DNA of 64,000 nucleotides from Echiichthys vipera (GCA_963691815.1 OY829645.1:8062401-8126400); one strand, 5' to 3'; shown: positions 28,233-41,017, counted from the first letter of the stretch. Program-made: numbers and translations. The notes: generated by a model from the letters alone, not told the origin.

Positions 28233-30115
28233 TACCATTGAGAGTGAAAGCAAAAAACACAGAATAATGAGTCAGATTTACAGTGATGCATCAATATTGC
28301 ATTTTCTAAAATCAATCCCCAGAAACTCAAACCTGTGACATCTATGATGCCTCTTCAGGTAAAATGGGAGGTATATTTGAGATATTCCAAAATGGCATGT
28401 TTGTTTTATAAGAAATAATCAGTGTTGCTTTCAATAACTTGAATTTTGTCTTATGTGAGCTAAAACATATTTTGTCTGAGCATAGTAATCAAAACCTTAA
28501 CTTTCTGTTTGTCTAATGATCAACTCTCACTGCAAAACCCTAATTTTCCCTATTGACACCAATACTTATTCTTAATAAATGTTCCTATATGTATGTGCAA
28601 GTGCATGTATGTGTTGAACATTAACATCCTGTTCATTCTAAGTTCAACTAACGTGTCATCTAGTGTGGCTGTTTTTATCTTTAATTTCTAATTTGTGATT
28701 TTCAAATGCTCTGACCTTCCTCCGCTGTCTGTATGGCCTGTTCATGGGGGAACCATGAAAAAACCCCAAGCAGAAACACACAACCAGGACTTCTCTGGAT
28801 CTTGTCCCAGTCTCCTTCTTTCTCTCCTTCTGATGTTGTCTTGATGAGGCCATCTTTGTCCAGGATTCTGTGCCCCATTCTGCTGGTATAGTGAACCAAA
28901 TGGCCGGTCGAATGTTAGCCCATCGGAGTTCACACCTCTCCAGTTCCCACCTCCTTGCAATCTTTTAGTTCCTCTGGCTGCCATGTCCTGAACACAAGCT
29001 CTCCAGTGTCCAATTCAACTGAACATCTGGTGCGGTGGACATCCGTTTCCTTTTCTTCAGGCCAGTAGTCAAAAAAGAAGTTGCTGTCTTTCTGGAGGAG
29101 CAAAGCTAGCTTTTTCTTTGTGGAGCAAAGCTAGCTTTTTCTTTGTTTCCGTCTGTATTCCTCAGTCACTGGTTTTGTGACAACTGACACATCAGATGCA
29201 GGTTCAGTCCCCCCCCCTCATTGTCAGAGTCCTTCTGGGAATATGCATATGGGCTTGATGGAGGGGCTGCATGGCTTGGAGACATTAGGAGGAGGCCGCT
29301 GTGTTTTATCCCTAATCTCTGCTCCTCATCATTCTTTCACTTCTCTTTCTGCCACACATACTTATTTCTTTACTTATTTGTCTTTCTATAACTGAATTTG
29401 CTTTCCTCCTATCTTTCCCTACTCGCTGTCCCTTTCTCTCTCATCACTTTACCCTCTTCGATATATATGTACCTAAATATGTGCCTAATAAAAGATGAAA
29501 AAACAAAAAAAACCTCTTAGTCTAGTAATGCCAAAATGGAAGCTCTCAACCACATTAACCCATTTATCTGCTATAAATTTAGCGGGATCTGTAAAAATTT
29601 TAACTTTCCCATTTTGTTTCCCATTTTTCTATTGACTCACTGGGATGTGCTTTTACTTTCAATGGGCTCATCGTTCACTCATGCTGATCTTTCCATATGA
29701 ACATGGTTAGATCTTATCACATATACACTAACTTTGGACAATCTTTCAGCCACCTTCGCTCTGAGCAACGCGCCCTTTAATATCCAAACTGGATATTTAG
29801 ACACTGAAATTAGTTACCCCAAAGTTTATTGTTCTTACCACATTCATACGCCCATTCTATTGTAGTTGGGAATCCCTACACTAATGCAAATTATATTTGC
29901 ATTTTAAAAATTTCTACTCCTTTAAATAATTGATTCAGAAATCAGTCATTTTCTCCCTAAATGCTTATGTATTTTTCAAAACACTTCTCTCATTTGTTAG
30001 GGTGCACCAACCTCTCACAACACATTATACTCATTTATGTCTATTTTAAGACATCACTTATTTACCTTTAAGTGCATATATATATTTTTATTAAACTAGT
30101 CTACAAAATAAAATT
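28233..30115. other. unassigned stretch with decayed coding-like part
   Basis: Most of this has no recognisable content. Between about 28700 and 29160 the minus strand reads in pieces as protein-like sequence (DYWPEEKETDVHRTRC, VELDTGELVFRTWQPEELKD, DGLIKTTSEGEKEGDWDKIQ) with shifts and stops. I cannot name it; a retroviral or host origin are both possible. An exact 25-bp tandem duplication lies at 29097-29146. Confidence 0.35.
29097..29146. repeat. exact 25-bp tandem duplication
   Basis: The unit ggagcaaagctagctttttc + tttgt is repeated twice without a mismatch, which points to a recent event. Confidence 0.9.
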
Positions 30116-30119
30116 ACAC

Positions 30120-30590
30120 GGTCACGACGGTCACGACCTCCAAAAGGGACACATCGGACCTGGATATTCAACAAGATTAAACCATAAACCCCAGCCAGCC
30201 ATCTCCGCTCTGCATCGGCAAATCGGCTAGCCGCTTCCTCACTGAGGGGAACACCCAGTCACTCCACTAGAACATGCCATCCTGGCTCTCAAATGGTGGA
30301 GCGAGCGCCCCATCGACATATGGAAGGCAGAAAATCTACACATCTTCTGCCACAGGCTGTAATCACATCTCTTTCGACTTCCCCTTGGCTAAGAAGATGA
30401 TTTAGTTGAACAACTAAAAATAATTATAATAATAATTTGCACCTTTTTTTAGTACATTGGAGATCAGCTTATTTGAAGCTAACTCACTTACTTAATTCTA
30501 GCTCTGCTGGTTTGTACCATTATTGTTGAATGCACTTATTGGAAGTCCCTTTGGATAAAAGCATCTGCTAAATGAAATGTAATATGGGCA
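30120..30590 (+). mobile_element. LINE 3' end with gcatctgctaaatga tail
   Basis: The segment ends ctttggataaaagcatctgc + taaatgaaatgtaat, a tail widespread in fish retroposons. Before it a short reading gives LVEQLKIIIII, which recalls the C-terminus of fish LINEs of the Dong/R4 (Rex6) group. The assignment is from memory of tail style. The 5' part is missing. Confidence 0.45.
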
Positions 30591-30884
30591 TCTCTTATTT
30601 TCCTCTCAGTCTCTTCCTCTCCATATTTAATTTCTTATTTCAATGTTCATAACAGGCTGGTCATCCTCACTTTCATCAGTGGTGGAGTTGAGTTGATACA
30701 ATAGTTGAGTCAATGGAGAATTATTTCATTTTACATCACAGAGGCTACATTCAAGGAAAAACGCTCCTTCCACCACAAAACAAAGTGATGTGTAACATTA
30801 TTCTTTCCTCAGGTTATCTCTGTTGTTAATTAATTGCCATTACGGTGTTTAGCCTGCTGTAGCCTATAGACTTAGTATTAGACT

Positions 30885-32190
30885 TAGACTTCTCTCTATT
30901 GATCCCTTTGGGATGACTCCCACAAGGAAATTGAGTTTCCAGCAGCTTAGAAAAAACACAAGGGAGGTATAAAAAAAATACAGTATAGGATAACCAATAA
31001 ACTCCACACCAACATCTGGCTAGTACGCAAACTGCAGGCGGTCCTGTGCGTGTTGTACCTGGGGTCTGATGAGGCTGAGGAAGAGCCGCTCCAACGTGAT
31101 CATCAGGTGTGAAGTGAGTGCCACCTGTCGGAAGTCATTCAGCTCGCTGGGCCTGTTCTTTTTGGGAACCTGAACGATGCAGGATGTATTCCAGAGGGTA
31201 GGCACTCTCCCTAGCTGCAGGCTAAGGTTGAAGATCCGTTGTAGTGGTTCCCCCAGTTCTGCAGCGCAGGCGTTCAGTAGTCTTGGACACACTTTATCCG
31301 GGCCTGCTGCTTTCCTGGGCTGAAACTTCCTCAGCTGTCCTCTGACCCGTTCTGTGGTGATGTGATGCAGGGATTGTGTTGAGGTTGAGGAGCAGGGGGA
31401 TGTTGTTGTGGTGTCGAGGGAGGTGTGTAGAGGGAAGAAGGAGAGATGGCTGCAGTGAGGGTGGGGGTGGGGGGGGGGAAGGGCTGGTTAAATCTGTTGT
31501 AGAAGTCATTCAGCTCGTTGGCCCTCTCCATTGTCCCCCCTGTAGCTCAGGTCTTTGTGTTGTTTGTTCTCCCTTTAGCTTCTGCTCCACCTTTCTCCTA
31601 GAGCTGTTCTTAGCTTCCCTCACACAGTGTTTCACCTCCTGCTGTGCTGCCTTCATGGCCTCCCTGTCCCTGCTCCTGAAGGCCGCCTTCTTTTTGCTGA
31701 GGACAGCCTTAACTTCCCGCATTACCCACGGCTTGTTATTAGGGTAACAGCGGACAGTCTTGACAGGGGAGACCAAGTCTGCACAGAAGTTCAGGTACTA
31801 CATCAGACAATGTTTCATCCCCTCTATGTTCTCACCGTGCGGGTTGATCAGCACATCCCATACTGTGGTTTTGTAACAGTCTCTCAGGGCACTTTCCATC
31901 TCAGGGGACCACCTCCTGATTGTGCGAGTGGTCACCGGCTGTTTTTGGACCAGGGGGGTATACAGTGGCTGTAGGTGAACCAGGTTGTGATCAGACTTTC
32001 CCAGTGGGGGGAGGGCGGGAAGTCGCTCTGTTTGCATCCCTACATTAGCATACAGGAGATCAATTGTCCTGTTCTTTCTGGTGCGACAGTCTACAACCTA
32101 GTGAAAAACAGCCAAAGTAGAGTCAAAAGTTGCATGATTAAAGTCCTCAGAGATGATCATAAATGCCTCAGGGTGCATGTGTAGTAGGCA
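30885..32190 (-). mobile_element. Rex1/Babar-like LINE, copy B, 3' RT deleted
   Basis: The 3' tail (tgatccctttgggatgactc, 30901 on) is the same as in copy C at 42415. It is joined at about 31010 directly to the middle of the RT: CPRLLNACAAELGEPLQRIF, CIVQVPKKNRPSELNDFRQV and LERLFLSLIRPQVQHAQDRL. Upstream come the KPWVMREVKAVLSKKKAAFR linker (31510-31776) and RTIRRWSPEMESALRDCYKT near 31920. So about 1 kb holding the catalytic RT blocks has been lost. The 5' end stops inside the endonuclease near 32190. Confidence 0.8.
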
Positions 32191-32964
32191 GGAAAATGAC
32201 ACACCTAGGTCAGTAGATGGTTATTTGGTGCTGCTGTGGATCCTAGCCGCTTATTTGTTACTTAAAATCCTACGAACTAAAAATATAAACTGTGTGCACA
32301 TAAAATAATATAAAGAAAGATCCGGGTCTATTGTGTATTATCTCTTTCAGAATCACATTTCACAGTCCAACTCCAGTGTGTGACTGGTACGAAGAAAGGT
32401 ATGTTCTCTGTCCATAGATCTGTATGTGTGTACAGCTTTACACTTGACGTAGGTGCTCAGTTCACATCCCCCTTACCGTGGCTTCAGGTTTTGTGTCTTG
32501 TGGGCTTGGCTCACCATCCAGTACTGGAAAAGTCTCAGCTCGTGAAGGGGACTAAAAAAAAATCCTGACCAGTGCAATACAGCAGCACATAGGCCCAGGA
32601 ATGGCATCCGGCCTACTGTGCACAGGCTTAAACAAGCAGCGATCTCTGCTCTTTTATCAACACACTTTGGAACGTTTTTTTCTGCTTTCATCAAGGGTTC
32701 AGCCAAGGCTGACTCTCTGCCCCTTTCACTTCCTCTATCATGACTAATCAGTGGATGGGCAGGAGTTGGTTTAAGCATTTGATCGGCTGAAATGAGAGTA
32801 ACCGCAAATGTATTGGCTATTTGCCAAGCTTATCAACAAAAAACTTTATTTTCATCTCTGACACTGTTTTAAACATTAATTTATACGGTTTGATAAAATG
32901 TATTTATTTCAGATAGAATGGTATGATTTTCTAGATGTTAGTAAATGGCTTATTTAACCATTTG
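32191..32964. other. unassigned spacer
   Basis: No recognised content. A short minus-strand frame (32473-32778) has no known motif. Confidence 0.3.
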
Positions 32965-33595
32965 GGTACGTGTTACAAAACTGGAGCATCTAATTGGTAT
33001 GAAAGGAACCGCATTAAGCTGGTTTAAGTAGTATTTATCAGCTAGATCTCAGTTTGTACATGTCAATGACAAATCCTCCATGCACACTAAAGTTAGTCAC
33101 AGAGTCCAACAGGGTTCTGTCCTTGGACCGATTCTATTCACCTTATACATGCTTCCCTTAGGAAATATTATATAGAAGCACTCACACACTGATGATACAC
33201 AATTATATCAATTGATCAAACCAGAAGAAACCGATCAGTTAGATATACTTCAAATGTGCATTAAGGAAATATAAAGCTGGATGACCTGAACTTTTCTGAT
33301 GTTAAACTCTATCTAAAGATATTGTTACTCTGGATGGTGTTGTGTTGTCCTCAAGCACCACAGTAAGGAATCTGGGTGTTAATTTTCATCAGAAAATGTC
33401 CTTCAATTCTCATAAAACTTACGACAAGGACTGCATATTTTCACCCGCGGAATATTGCGAAAATTAGGAACGTGTCTCAGAAAGATACAGAAAAACTAGC
33501 ATGCATTTGTTACTTCTAGGCTGGACTATTGCAACTCCTTATTATCAAGCTGCTCCAATAAGTCTGTTAAGAGTCTCCAGTTGGTCCAAAATGCA
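32965..33595 (+). mobile_element. L2-type LINE fragment (RT second half)
   Basis: The plus-strand text corresponds to the RT of the L2 copies at 35800-36480 and 51400-52080. It covers the WF..YLS..FVHVND region, the fcqvpqgsvLGP-type turn, a degraded ADDTQLY-like block and LDYCNSLLS. Many stops are present. It ends abruptly at 33595 where the next L2 copy begins, and no 3' tail is attached. Confidence 0.75.
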
Positions 33596-33778
33596 TCCAT
33601 CCAGCCGGTTGAGGCTCTCGCTGACCCAGGAGCCGGGGTCCGCTCGTCCAACCTGACCCCTCCCCTCCGTCTCGGTTAGGAGATGCCGCAGGCCGGCGCA
33701 CCTCCAGGCAGCCCATGGAACAGCGCATTCCCTCCGTGCTGGTTGTCGGGACCTCGATGGTCAGGCATGTGAGGGTAC

Positions 33779-34072
33779 GTGGCAGCTAGACCTTCTGCCG
33801 CCCTTGAGCCCGCATCAGTGAGGTTGAGTTCTGGCCAACTTCCCCCGCCACGTTTTGGTGACGTCATATACAGCCGCCTCCACCAGCTACACCTGTGGCT
33901 TAAAGGATACTGCCTGGGGAAAAGTATTCCATTTGTAGACAACTTTACGGCTTTCTTAAACAGACCTAGGCTTTTTAAACACGACGGCCTGCACCCTAAC
34001 CAGGAGGGGTCAAGACTTTTATCAGTCAACATTGACCTGACCGTCAAGTCCTGCAACACCACCACCTCCTGA
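33779..34072 (+). pseudogene. L2 ORF1 SGNH-hydrolase (esterase) C-terminal part
   Basis: The frame ends IPFVDNFTAFLNRPRLFKHD + GLHPNQEGSRLL. The D-x-x-H block in KHDGLHPN is the catalytic Asp/His end of SGNH/GDSL hydrolases, which occur in ORF1 of CR1/L2-group LINEs. The start of the domain (VVGTSMVRHV near 33745) is in another frame, and the GxND middle is deleted. The exact role of the esterase in retrotransposition is not settled. Confidence 0.7.
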
Positions 34073-34319
34073 CAACAAGCCAGTGTTGGGATCAGGATGC
34101 AGAGTCACAGTTTAATAAACCTCCCTGCGCTGCCCTTACCACAGACGCACAGAAAGCAGGGTTGCAGTCTTACACATCTCTCCGCGCCCCCTGTGGATCA
34201 CTTTCCAGCTCAGTATCCTATACAAACGATGTGTGCCTCGCGATCATGTAAATTAATTGAATCAAACATTTACAGAAGAGGAGCTATACAGAAAACCTTG
34301 ATACGGTCTGCGATAATGC

Positions 34320-35200
34320 AACAAAATTATAAAATAAAATGTGGACTTTTAAACATAAGATCTCTGCCATCTAAAGCTGTGTTAATACATGATTTGATAT
34401 CAGATAACCATATTGATTTACTCTGTCTGACTGAAACCTGATTGTGTCATGAAGAATATGTTAGCCTAAATGAATCCACTCCTCCCAGTCATATTAATAC
34501 TCATATTCCTCGAGGCAGTGGCCGAGGAGGAGGCGTTGCAGCTATTTATGACTCAGGCCTATTAATCAACCCTAAACCTAATCTAAATTATAATTAATTT
34601 GAAAGTCTTGTTCTTTGTCTTTCACATTCAACCTGGAAAACAGTGCAGCAAATTATACTTGTTATAGGGTACTGTGCTTCTGGTCCGTACTCTAAATTTC
34701 TATCTGAATTCTCAGTTAGAGTCAGTCAGAGTTTCTGTCAAATTTAGTCCTTAAATCTGATAAAGTAATCATTGTAGGAGATTTTAATATTCACAAGGAT
34801 GTTGATAATAATAGCCTTGTTATTGCGTTTATCTCTCTATTAGATTCGATTGGTTTTAGATGGAGTGTACATAAACCTACTCACTGTTTTAATCACACCC
34901 TCGACCTTGTTTTGGCTTATGGCGTGGAAATTAATAACTTAATAGTCTTTCCACATCATCCTATTTTATCAGACCATTATTTAATAACTTTTGAATTCGT
35001 ATTACAGGACTTCTCACATCTGGGCAAAAGTTTCTACACTAGATGTTTATCTGATAGTGCTGTAACTAAATTTAAGGAATCAACTCCATCTGCATTTAAT
35101 TTAATGCATTATCCTAATATTCAAGATTCCTGTATTAACGTTAATTTCACTGAAATTGATCACTTTGTTGACAGTGTGTCCATCTCACTATGAATAAACA
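34320..35200 (+). pseudogene. L2 AP endonuclease (plus-strand copy)
   Basis: The readings are CGLLNIRSLPSKAVLIHDLI + LLCLTETW at 34340-34441, IIVGDFNIHKDVD near 34765 and PILSDHYLITFEF near 34965, the ordered motifs of APE-type LINE endonucleases (ET, GDFN, SDH). The frame is broken by stops, including one directly after TET. Confidence 0.75.
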
Positions 35201-35317
35201 CTCGACTCTGTTGCTCCTTTAAAAAAGAAGATAATGAAAGCTCCATGGTATAATTCACAAGCCCGTGAATTAAAACAAATATCGCGAAAATTGGAAAGTA
35301 AGTAGCGTTCCACTAAA

Positions 35318-36758
35318 TTGGAGGAATCTCGCTTAGTTTGGCAAGAAAGTCTAAAAATATATAATGCCAGAGTAGCTTATTACTCATCTTTAATAGAGGA
35401 GAATAAGAACAATCCTAGATTTCTTTTCAGCACTGTAGCCAGGCTGACAGAGAGCCACAGCTCTATTGAGCCATGTATTCCTATAACCCTCAGTAGTAAC
35501 GACTTCATGACGTTTTTTAATGACAAATTGATAACTATTAGAGACAAAATCCACTCGCTTGGCACATATTTTTCTTCAAACCAAGGAACCTTAGAAACAA
35601 CTGTACGACCTGATATATTCTAAGACTGCTTTTCTACAGTTGACCTTAACAAATTAACCTCTACTATTTTGGCATCAAAGCCCTCTACTTGTCCCCTAGA
35701 CTCTATTCCAACTAGGTTACTTAAAGAAGTGTTACCTTTAGTTTGCACTCCTGTATTAGAAATGATTAATATGTCTTTATCAGCAGGTCTTTGACACTAT
35801 TGACCATCGCATCCTGCTACAGAGACTGGAGCATCGAATTGGCATTAAAGGAATTACATTAAGCTGGTTTAAGTCATATTTATCAGATTGATCCTCCATA
35901 CACACCAAAGTCAGTCACAGAGTCCCACAGGGTTCTGTCCTTGGACCAATTCTACTCACCATATATATTCTTCCCTTAGGAGATATTATAAGGAAGGCAC
36001 TCCATCAATTTAATTTGGTATGCTGATGATACACAATTATATTTGTCGATCAAACAAGAAGAAAGTGATCAGTTAGCTGAACTTCAAATGTTTGTTTTCT
36101 GCAATTTTCTGATGTTAATCTCAGATAAAACCAAAGTTATTGTACTTGGCCCCGAAGGACTCCGAAAGTCATTATCTAAAGATATTTTTACCCTGGATGA
36201 TGTTGTGTTGTCCTCCAGCACCATAGTAAGGAATCTGGGTGTTAGTTTTGATCAGAATATGTCCTTCGATTCTCACATAAAACTAACGAAAAGGACTGCA
36301 TATTTCACCTATGTTATATTGCAAAAATTAGGAACATTGTGTTTCATTGTGAAAGATGCAGACAAACTAGTCCATGCATTTGTTACTTTTAGGCTGGACT
36401 ATTGCAACTCCTTATTATCAGGTTGCTCCAATAGGTTAAGAGTCTCCAGTTGGTCCAAAATGCTGCAGCTCGTGTACTAACTAAAACAAATCGAAGAGAA
36501 CATATTTCTCCTGTATTAGCCTCTTTGCACTGGCTACCTGTAAATTCAATTCAATTCAATTCAATTCAAAAATCTAGAATAGAATTTAAAATCCTTCTCC
36601 TTACCTACAAAGCTCTTATTGGTCAGGCTCTGTCGTATCTTAAAGAGCTCATAGTACCGTATTACCAGACTCGATCACTGCGCTCTGAGAATGCAGGGCT
36701 ACTTGTCGTTCCTAGAGTTTTCAAAAGTAGAATGGGGGGCAGAGCCTTCAGCTACTAA
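35318..36758 (+). pseudogene. L2 reverse transcriptase (plus-strand copy)
   Basis: This covers the linker (YSSLIEENKNNPRFLFSTVA) and thereafter DSIPTRLLKEVLPLV near 35700. A deletion jumps from MINMSLSAG to FDTIDHRILLQRLEH. YADDTQLYLSI is intact near 36020, then LDYCNSLLSGCSN near 36395 and LLTYKALIGQALSYLKELI near 36610. RT blocks between are missing, so it is inactive. Confidence 0.78.
36542..36568 (+). repeat. (TTCAA)n pentamer run inside ORF2
   Basis: Five tandem attcaa/ttcaa units lie in the coding region where the homologous copy (51290) has none. The unit equals the 3' tail repeat of the same LINE family. Confidence 0.75.
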
Positions 36759-37499
36759 GCTCCTCTCCTAAGGAACCGACTACTAAGTGTTATTCGGGAG
36801 GCAGACACCATGCCCATATTTAAGAGTAAACTTATAACTTTCCTCTTTGGCAAAGCTTACAGCTAGGGCTTATGAGCCCTTAGCTATGTTGTTATATTCA
36901 AGAGGATTTTGTCATGCTTAATGATGCTGCTATAGGCCTAGTCTGCTGGGGGATAATCCTATTGCTGATACTCTGAGCTTTTATCCTGTCTGTCTATATC
37001 ATTCATGTCTCATCAATGCATGTAACTTATTCAACTCCATGTTTGCCACCATAATTATTATCATTGCCCTGTTCTATCACTCTAGCTGTGCCTGTTTCTT
37101 GCTGTTCTTCTGTATTAACTGCCATAACTTGTAAATCATATTCACATTGCTTTAGCTATTACTATAGTTACTGTTACTTTTGTGGTTGCTTGCATCTCTG
37201 GAAGTGTGTCTGTCTGTCTCTCTGTCTTTGTGTCTGTCTTTTCTCTCTTTTTCTCTCTCCTTTTCTTCCTCCCCAACCAGTCAAGACAGATAGTCGTCCT
37301 CCAAAGAGCTGGGTCTGTCCGACGTTCCTGCCTGTTATAGGGAAGGTTTTCATTGTCACCGTACTCTATGGAGGAGGTGTTGTGTCTATGTAAATCATAA
37401 ATAAGTCATAGAGTGTGGTTTATACCTACTCTGTAAAGTGTCCTGAGATAGCTTTTGTTGTGATTTGGCACTATAAATAAACTTGAATTCAATTCTTTA

Positions 37500-37620
37500 A
37501 GGCATTTTCAATGCTATTAGTTCCCATCCTTGTGAATATGTTCAATGACTCCTTCACTGAAGGCAGACTGCCAGAGACTTTGTATGAGGCATCTATTCAA
37601 TTGCTCCTGAAGAAAGACAA
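37500..37620 (+). mobile_element. L1-type LINE fragment (RT N-terminal)
   Basis: The frame reads LLVPILVNMFNDSFTEGRLP + ETLYEASIQLLLKKDK, the start of an L1-clade reverse transcriptase. It is cut at about 37620. The same strand resumes with later L1 blocks at 38405, so one L1 was probably interrupted or deleted in between. Confidence 0.65.
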
Positions 37621-37715
37621 GGCCGCCAAAAGACAAGGACGCCAATCAAAGATGGCGGTGCTTTTTGGGTATGACACATGCTCAGTGAAACTGGAGCTGC
37701 GCTGTTCTCTTTCTA

Positions 37716-38114
37716 TTATAGAGCAGGCCAGAATTTACTGGGCTTGTATAATACCCCGAAAGCTACCACCATCTTGATTGGTGACTTAGCCTCTTTCTTC
37801 TCATCTTCAGAATCTTGAAGCACACACAGGGCTCCAGTCAACGACCAGATGTCTCTCCATATCAATATGTAAGTGGATAAGCAGCAACAGAGTGACATAT
37901 AAAACAGGAACAATATGTAAACACTGTAAGAAGATATTGCCGTCAGCATCGTAACACAAACACGTAACGTGCGCTCCCGCAGCTTCTTAAACAATGGGCT
38001 ACAGGTTATAATCACAGTGTCGAAACTGACGGATCTGAAGCCTCCGTATATGATGGCCAGGCCGGTCTCTGCCGTGTGTCGGCAGCTCCCAAGCTTTACC
38101 TCTTTGAGTACCAT
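37716..38114 (-). CDS. unrecognised 132-codon open frame with hydrophobic segment
   Basis: This frame sits in the about 0.78 kb that separates the two L1 pieces. It begins MVLKEVKLGSCRHTAETGLA, has a hydrophobic run around YSVYILFLFYMSLCCCLS and ends shortly after a basic/acidic patch (QDSEDEKKEAK). No family is recognised. It may be part of a processed pseudogene, of another element, or chance. Confidence 0.25.
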   Translation of the reverse strand: MVLKEVKLGSCRHTAETGLAIIYGGFRSVSFDTVIITCSPLFKKLRERTLRVCVTMLTAISSYSVYILFLFYMSLCCCLSTYILIWRDIWSLTGALCVLQDSEDEKKEAKSPIKMVVAFGVLYKPSKFWPAL

Positions 38115-38338
38115 AGGCTACACCGCTGCTAACACAAGAACTATGCAAAGACACCTCAGCACCCCAAAAGCTCTCTGCTAAAATCAACAGCCCCATAAAG
38201 AAAATACTGAAATTTTAAAACAGTGTTTAAATCTTGTCTCGTTCTCGTGGACTCAATATCATGTATTGTCTCGTGAGCTGAGGGCCTTGTCACACCCCTA
38301 ATTCTGAATGTATGGAATATTAATACACACATATATAT

Positions 38339-38341
38339 ACA

Positions 38342-38382
<41 letters not shown>
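38339..38382. repeat. (TA)n microsatellite
   Basis: About 20 TA units lie just before the second L1 piece. Confidence 0.9.
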
Positions 38383-38387
<5 letters not shown>

Positions 38388-38404
38388 CTGTAAACACTAA
38401 CGTG

Positions 38405-40135
38405 TCCGTTCAGCATATTTCGCTCTCAAACATGGGATCCGGCAGAGCTGTCCGCTCTCACCCTTGTTTTTCAACATAGCCATCGATCCATTAGCCATCT
38501 GGCTTAGAAACCAATATGAGTTTGAAGGCATCACTCATTTCAGTCTAGTCCAGAAGCTTTCCTAATATGCTGATGACCTTCTCTTATCTATTTCAAACCC
38601 CACATACCCCCCCCCCCCTCCAAAAGTGAGTTATTTATTGTCAACAACTTGGTTGAGATAACACCCACAATCCATATACCCCTTTAAAACAGCTGACAAG
38701 GGGTTCATGTATTTGTGGGTGTTTATCACCAGCTCCTTCAGGAACCTTTTTCAAAAGAACTTCCAGCCGCTAATAGATAAATGCAAGTCAGACTTGTCTA
38801 GATGGACGGCACTCCCCCTGTCCTTTGCAGGTCGGTTTAATCTTATTAAGATGATAATTTTAACAAAGTTTCTTTATCTTTTTTCAACACCTCACAATTT
38901 TTCTTAATAAATAGTTTTTTTGCTTATCTAGACCAACAACTTAATACTTTTATTTGGCAGAATAAACCAGCCTGTATCAAAAAAAAAAATATTCTTCAAC
39001 TCCCTAAACCTGAAGGGGGACAAACACGCCTTAATTTCCGCCACTACTTTTGGGCCTGCAACATTAATAAACTTTTACATTGGCTCCGCAATGGAGTTAC
39101 AGACGTCTGTCCGCCCTGGACTCATACTGAGATAACATCTTCCTCCTGCTCTTTACGTTCTACAATTTGCTCACAGCTTCCCATAACTGTACATAAAGTT
39201 CTCACCTAATCCGGTTGTCGCCAGTACCATAAAAATTTGGATCCAGTTCAGGAAGCAGCACGGCTTGCACAGGGCTTCGACCCTTGCCCAAGTTTTGAAT
39301 AACTATGCGTTTCTCCCTTACTGCACCATCCTACATTCCGCATATGGTCAGATAAGGGCATCAAAACTCTTAATGACCTGTATGACGAAGGTGTTTTTGC
39401 GTCCTTTGCATCTATGTCGGAGAAATACATCCTGCCTTATATGCCCTTTTTTGGTACCTTCAAATGAGACCTTTTATCCAAAAGCAATTCCCATTTTCTG
39501 AACCGCCCCCTGAAACTGAGATGGACCAATTCCAATCTCTCAACATATAACACAAACGACTGATATTTGTCATTAATAATAAGATTGCTCTTCTGAGCCC
39601 AGTCCACACTGTCTCACCTAGACATTCCTGAAGTCCAGTGCAGGGCCATTTCAAAATTGGTCCACTCATCCTCGATTTGTGCCAGGCACGGCCTATTACA
39701 GTTGAAGGAGCTTCCAATTTCACCAACGCTAAATTGACTAAGATATACCCTAGTCACAGTGATGCTTGTAACCGCTGTAAGCAGTCCCCAGCTGACCACG
39801 CACACATGTTCTGGACGTGCCCGAAGCTTGCTGAATTTTGGTCCGATATATTTTAAAACTTCAAACTGGCTCTTAACACAAATTTTGAACCCAATCCCCT
39901 GACTGCACTTTTTGGGCTCCCTCCGTCTGAAAGTTGGCCCATTACTACACAACGTGTGTTGCGGGCTTTACCACCCTTCTCACCAGACTTAACATTCTCC
40001 TTAAATGGAAACATGCTTCTCTATCGACTCACAATAGTTTGATATGTGAAATATTACAGTTCTCACAGAAGGGATCTTTGACAGCATTCCACAGAACTGC
40101 TGGCTTTCATTATTAATATTCTTACTGTTACTCCT
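38405..40135 (+). mobile_element. L1-type LINE fragment (RT palm to C-terminus)
   Basis: The plus-strand readings are CPLSPLFFNIAIDPLAIWL then YADDLLLS at 38566 (catalytic pair intact, but a stop codon directly precedes it). KCKSDLSRWTALPLSFAGRF lies near 38785 and RHYFWACNINKLLHWLRNG near 39040. Others are WSDKGIKTLNDLYDEGVFAS near 39345 and the Cys/His C-terminal region (CNRCKQSPADHAHMFWTCPK) near 39765. These are the ordered blocks of teleost L1 ORF2. Many stops and shifts are present. It ends next to the long CT repeat. Confidence 0.82.
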
Positions 40136-40174
40136 GATGATGCTGAGGGCACTACCTAGTGCTTGGAAGGAGAG

Positions 40175-40850
<676 letters not shown>

Positions 40851-41017
40851 GTGGATGGGTACATTGTAATTTCAGTATATATTATCATAGTATTTATTAG
40901 TAATACAATGAAAATTAGTAGAAATGGGAATATTTGGTAAGCATGTTGATTTACGATGTGTGCACCTAAAATTTCTGGTTGCGCCCCTAAAATTTTAGCT
41001 TAGGGGTCACAGAGCTC

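Larger units (their letters stand above)
33596..37495 (+). mobile_element. L2-type LINE, plus-strand copy with internal deletions
   Basis: The order is a truncated ORF1 with an SGNH-esterase end (33780-34072), APE endonuclease (34320-35200), RT with its first catalytic blocks deleted at about 35786, RT palm with YADD (36020), C-terminal region to 36770, 3' UTR and the ttgaattcaattc tail at 37495. The ORF2 and 3' half match the minus-strand copy at 50329-54713. ORF1 is of a different kind, joined at the phrase cagtgttgggatcagg (about 34082). An extra (TTCAA)n run interrupts the C-terminal coding region at 36542-36568. Confidence 0.85.
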
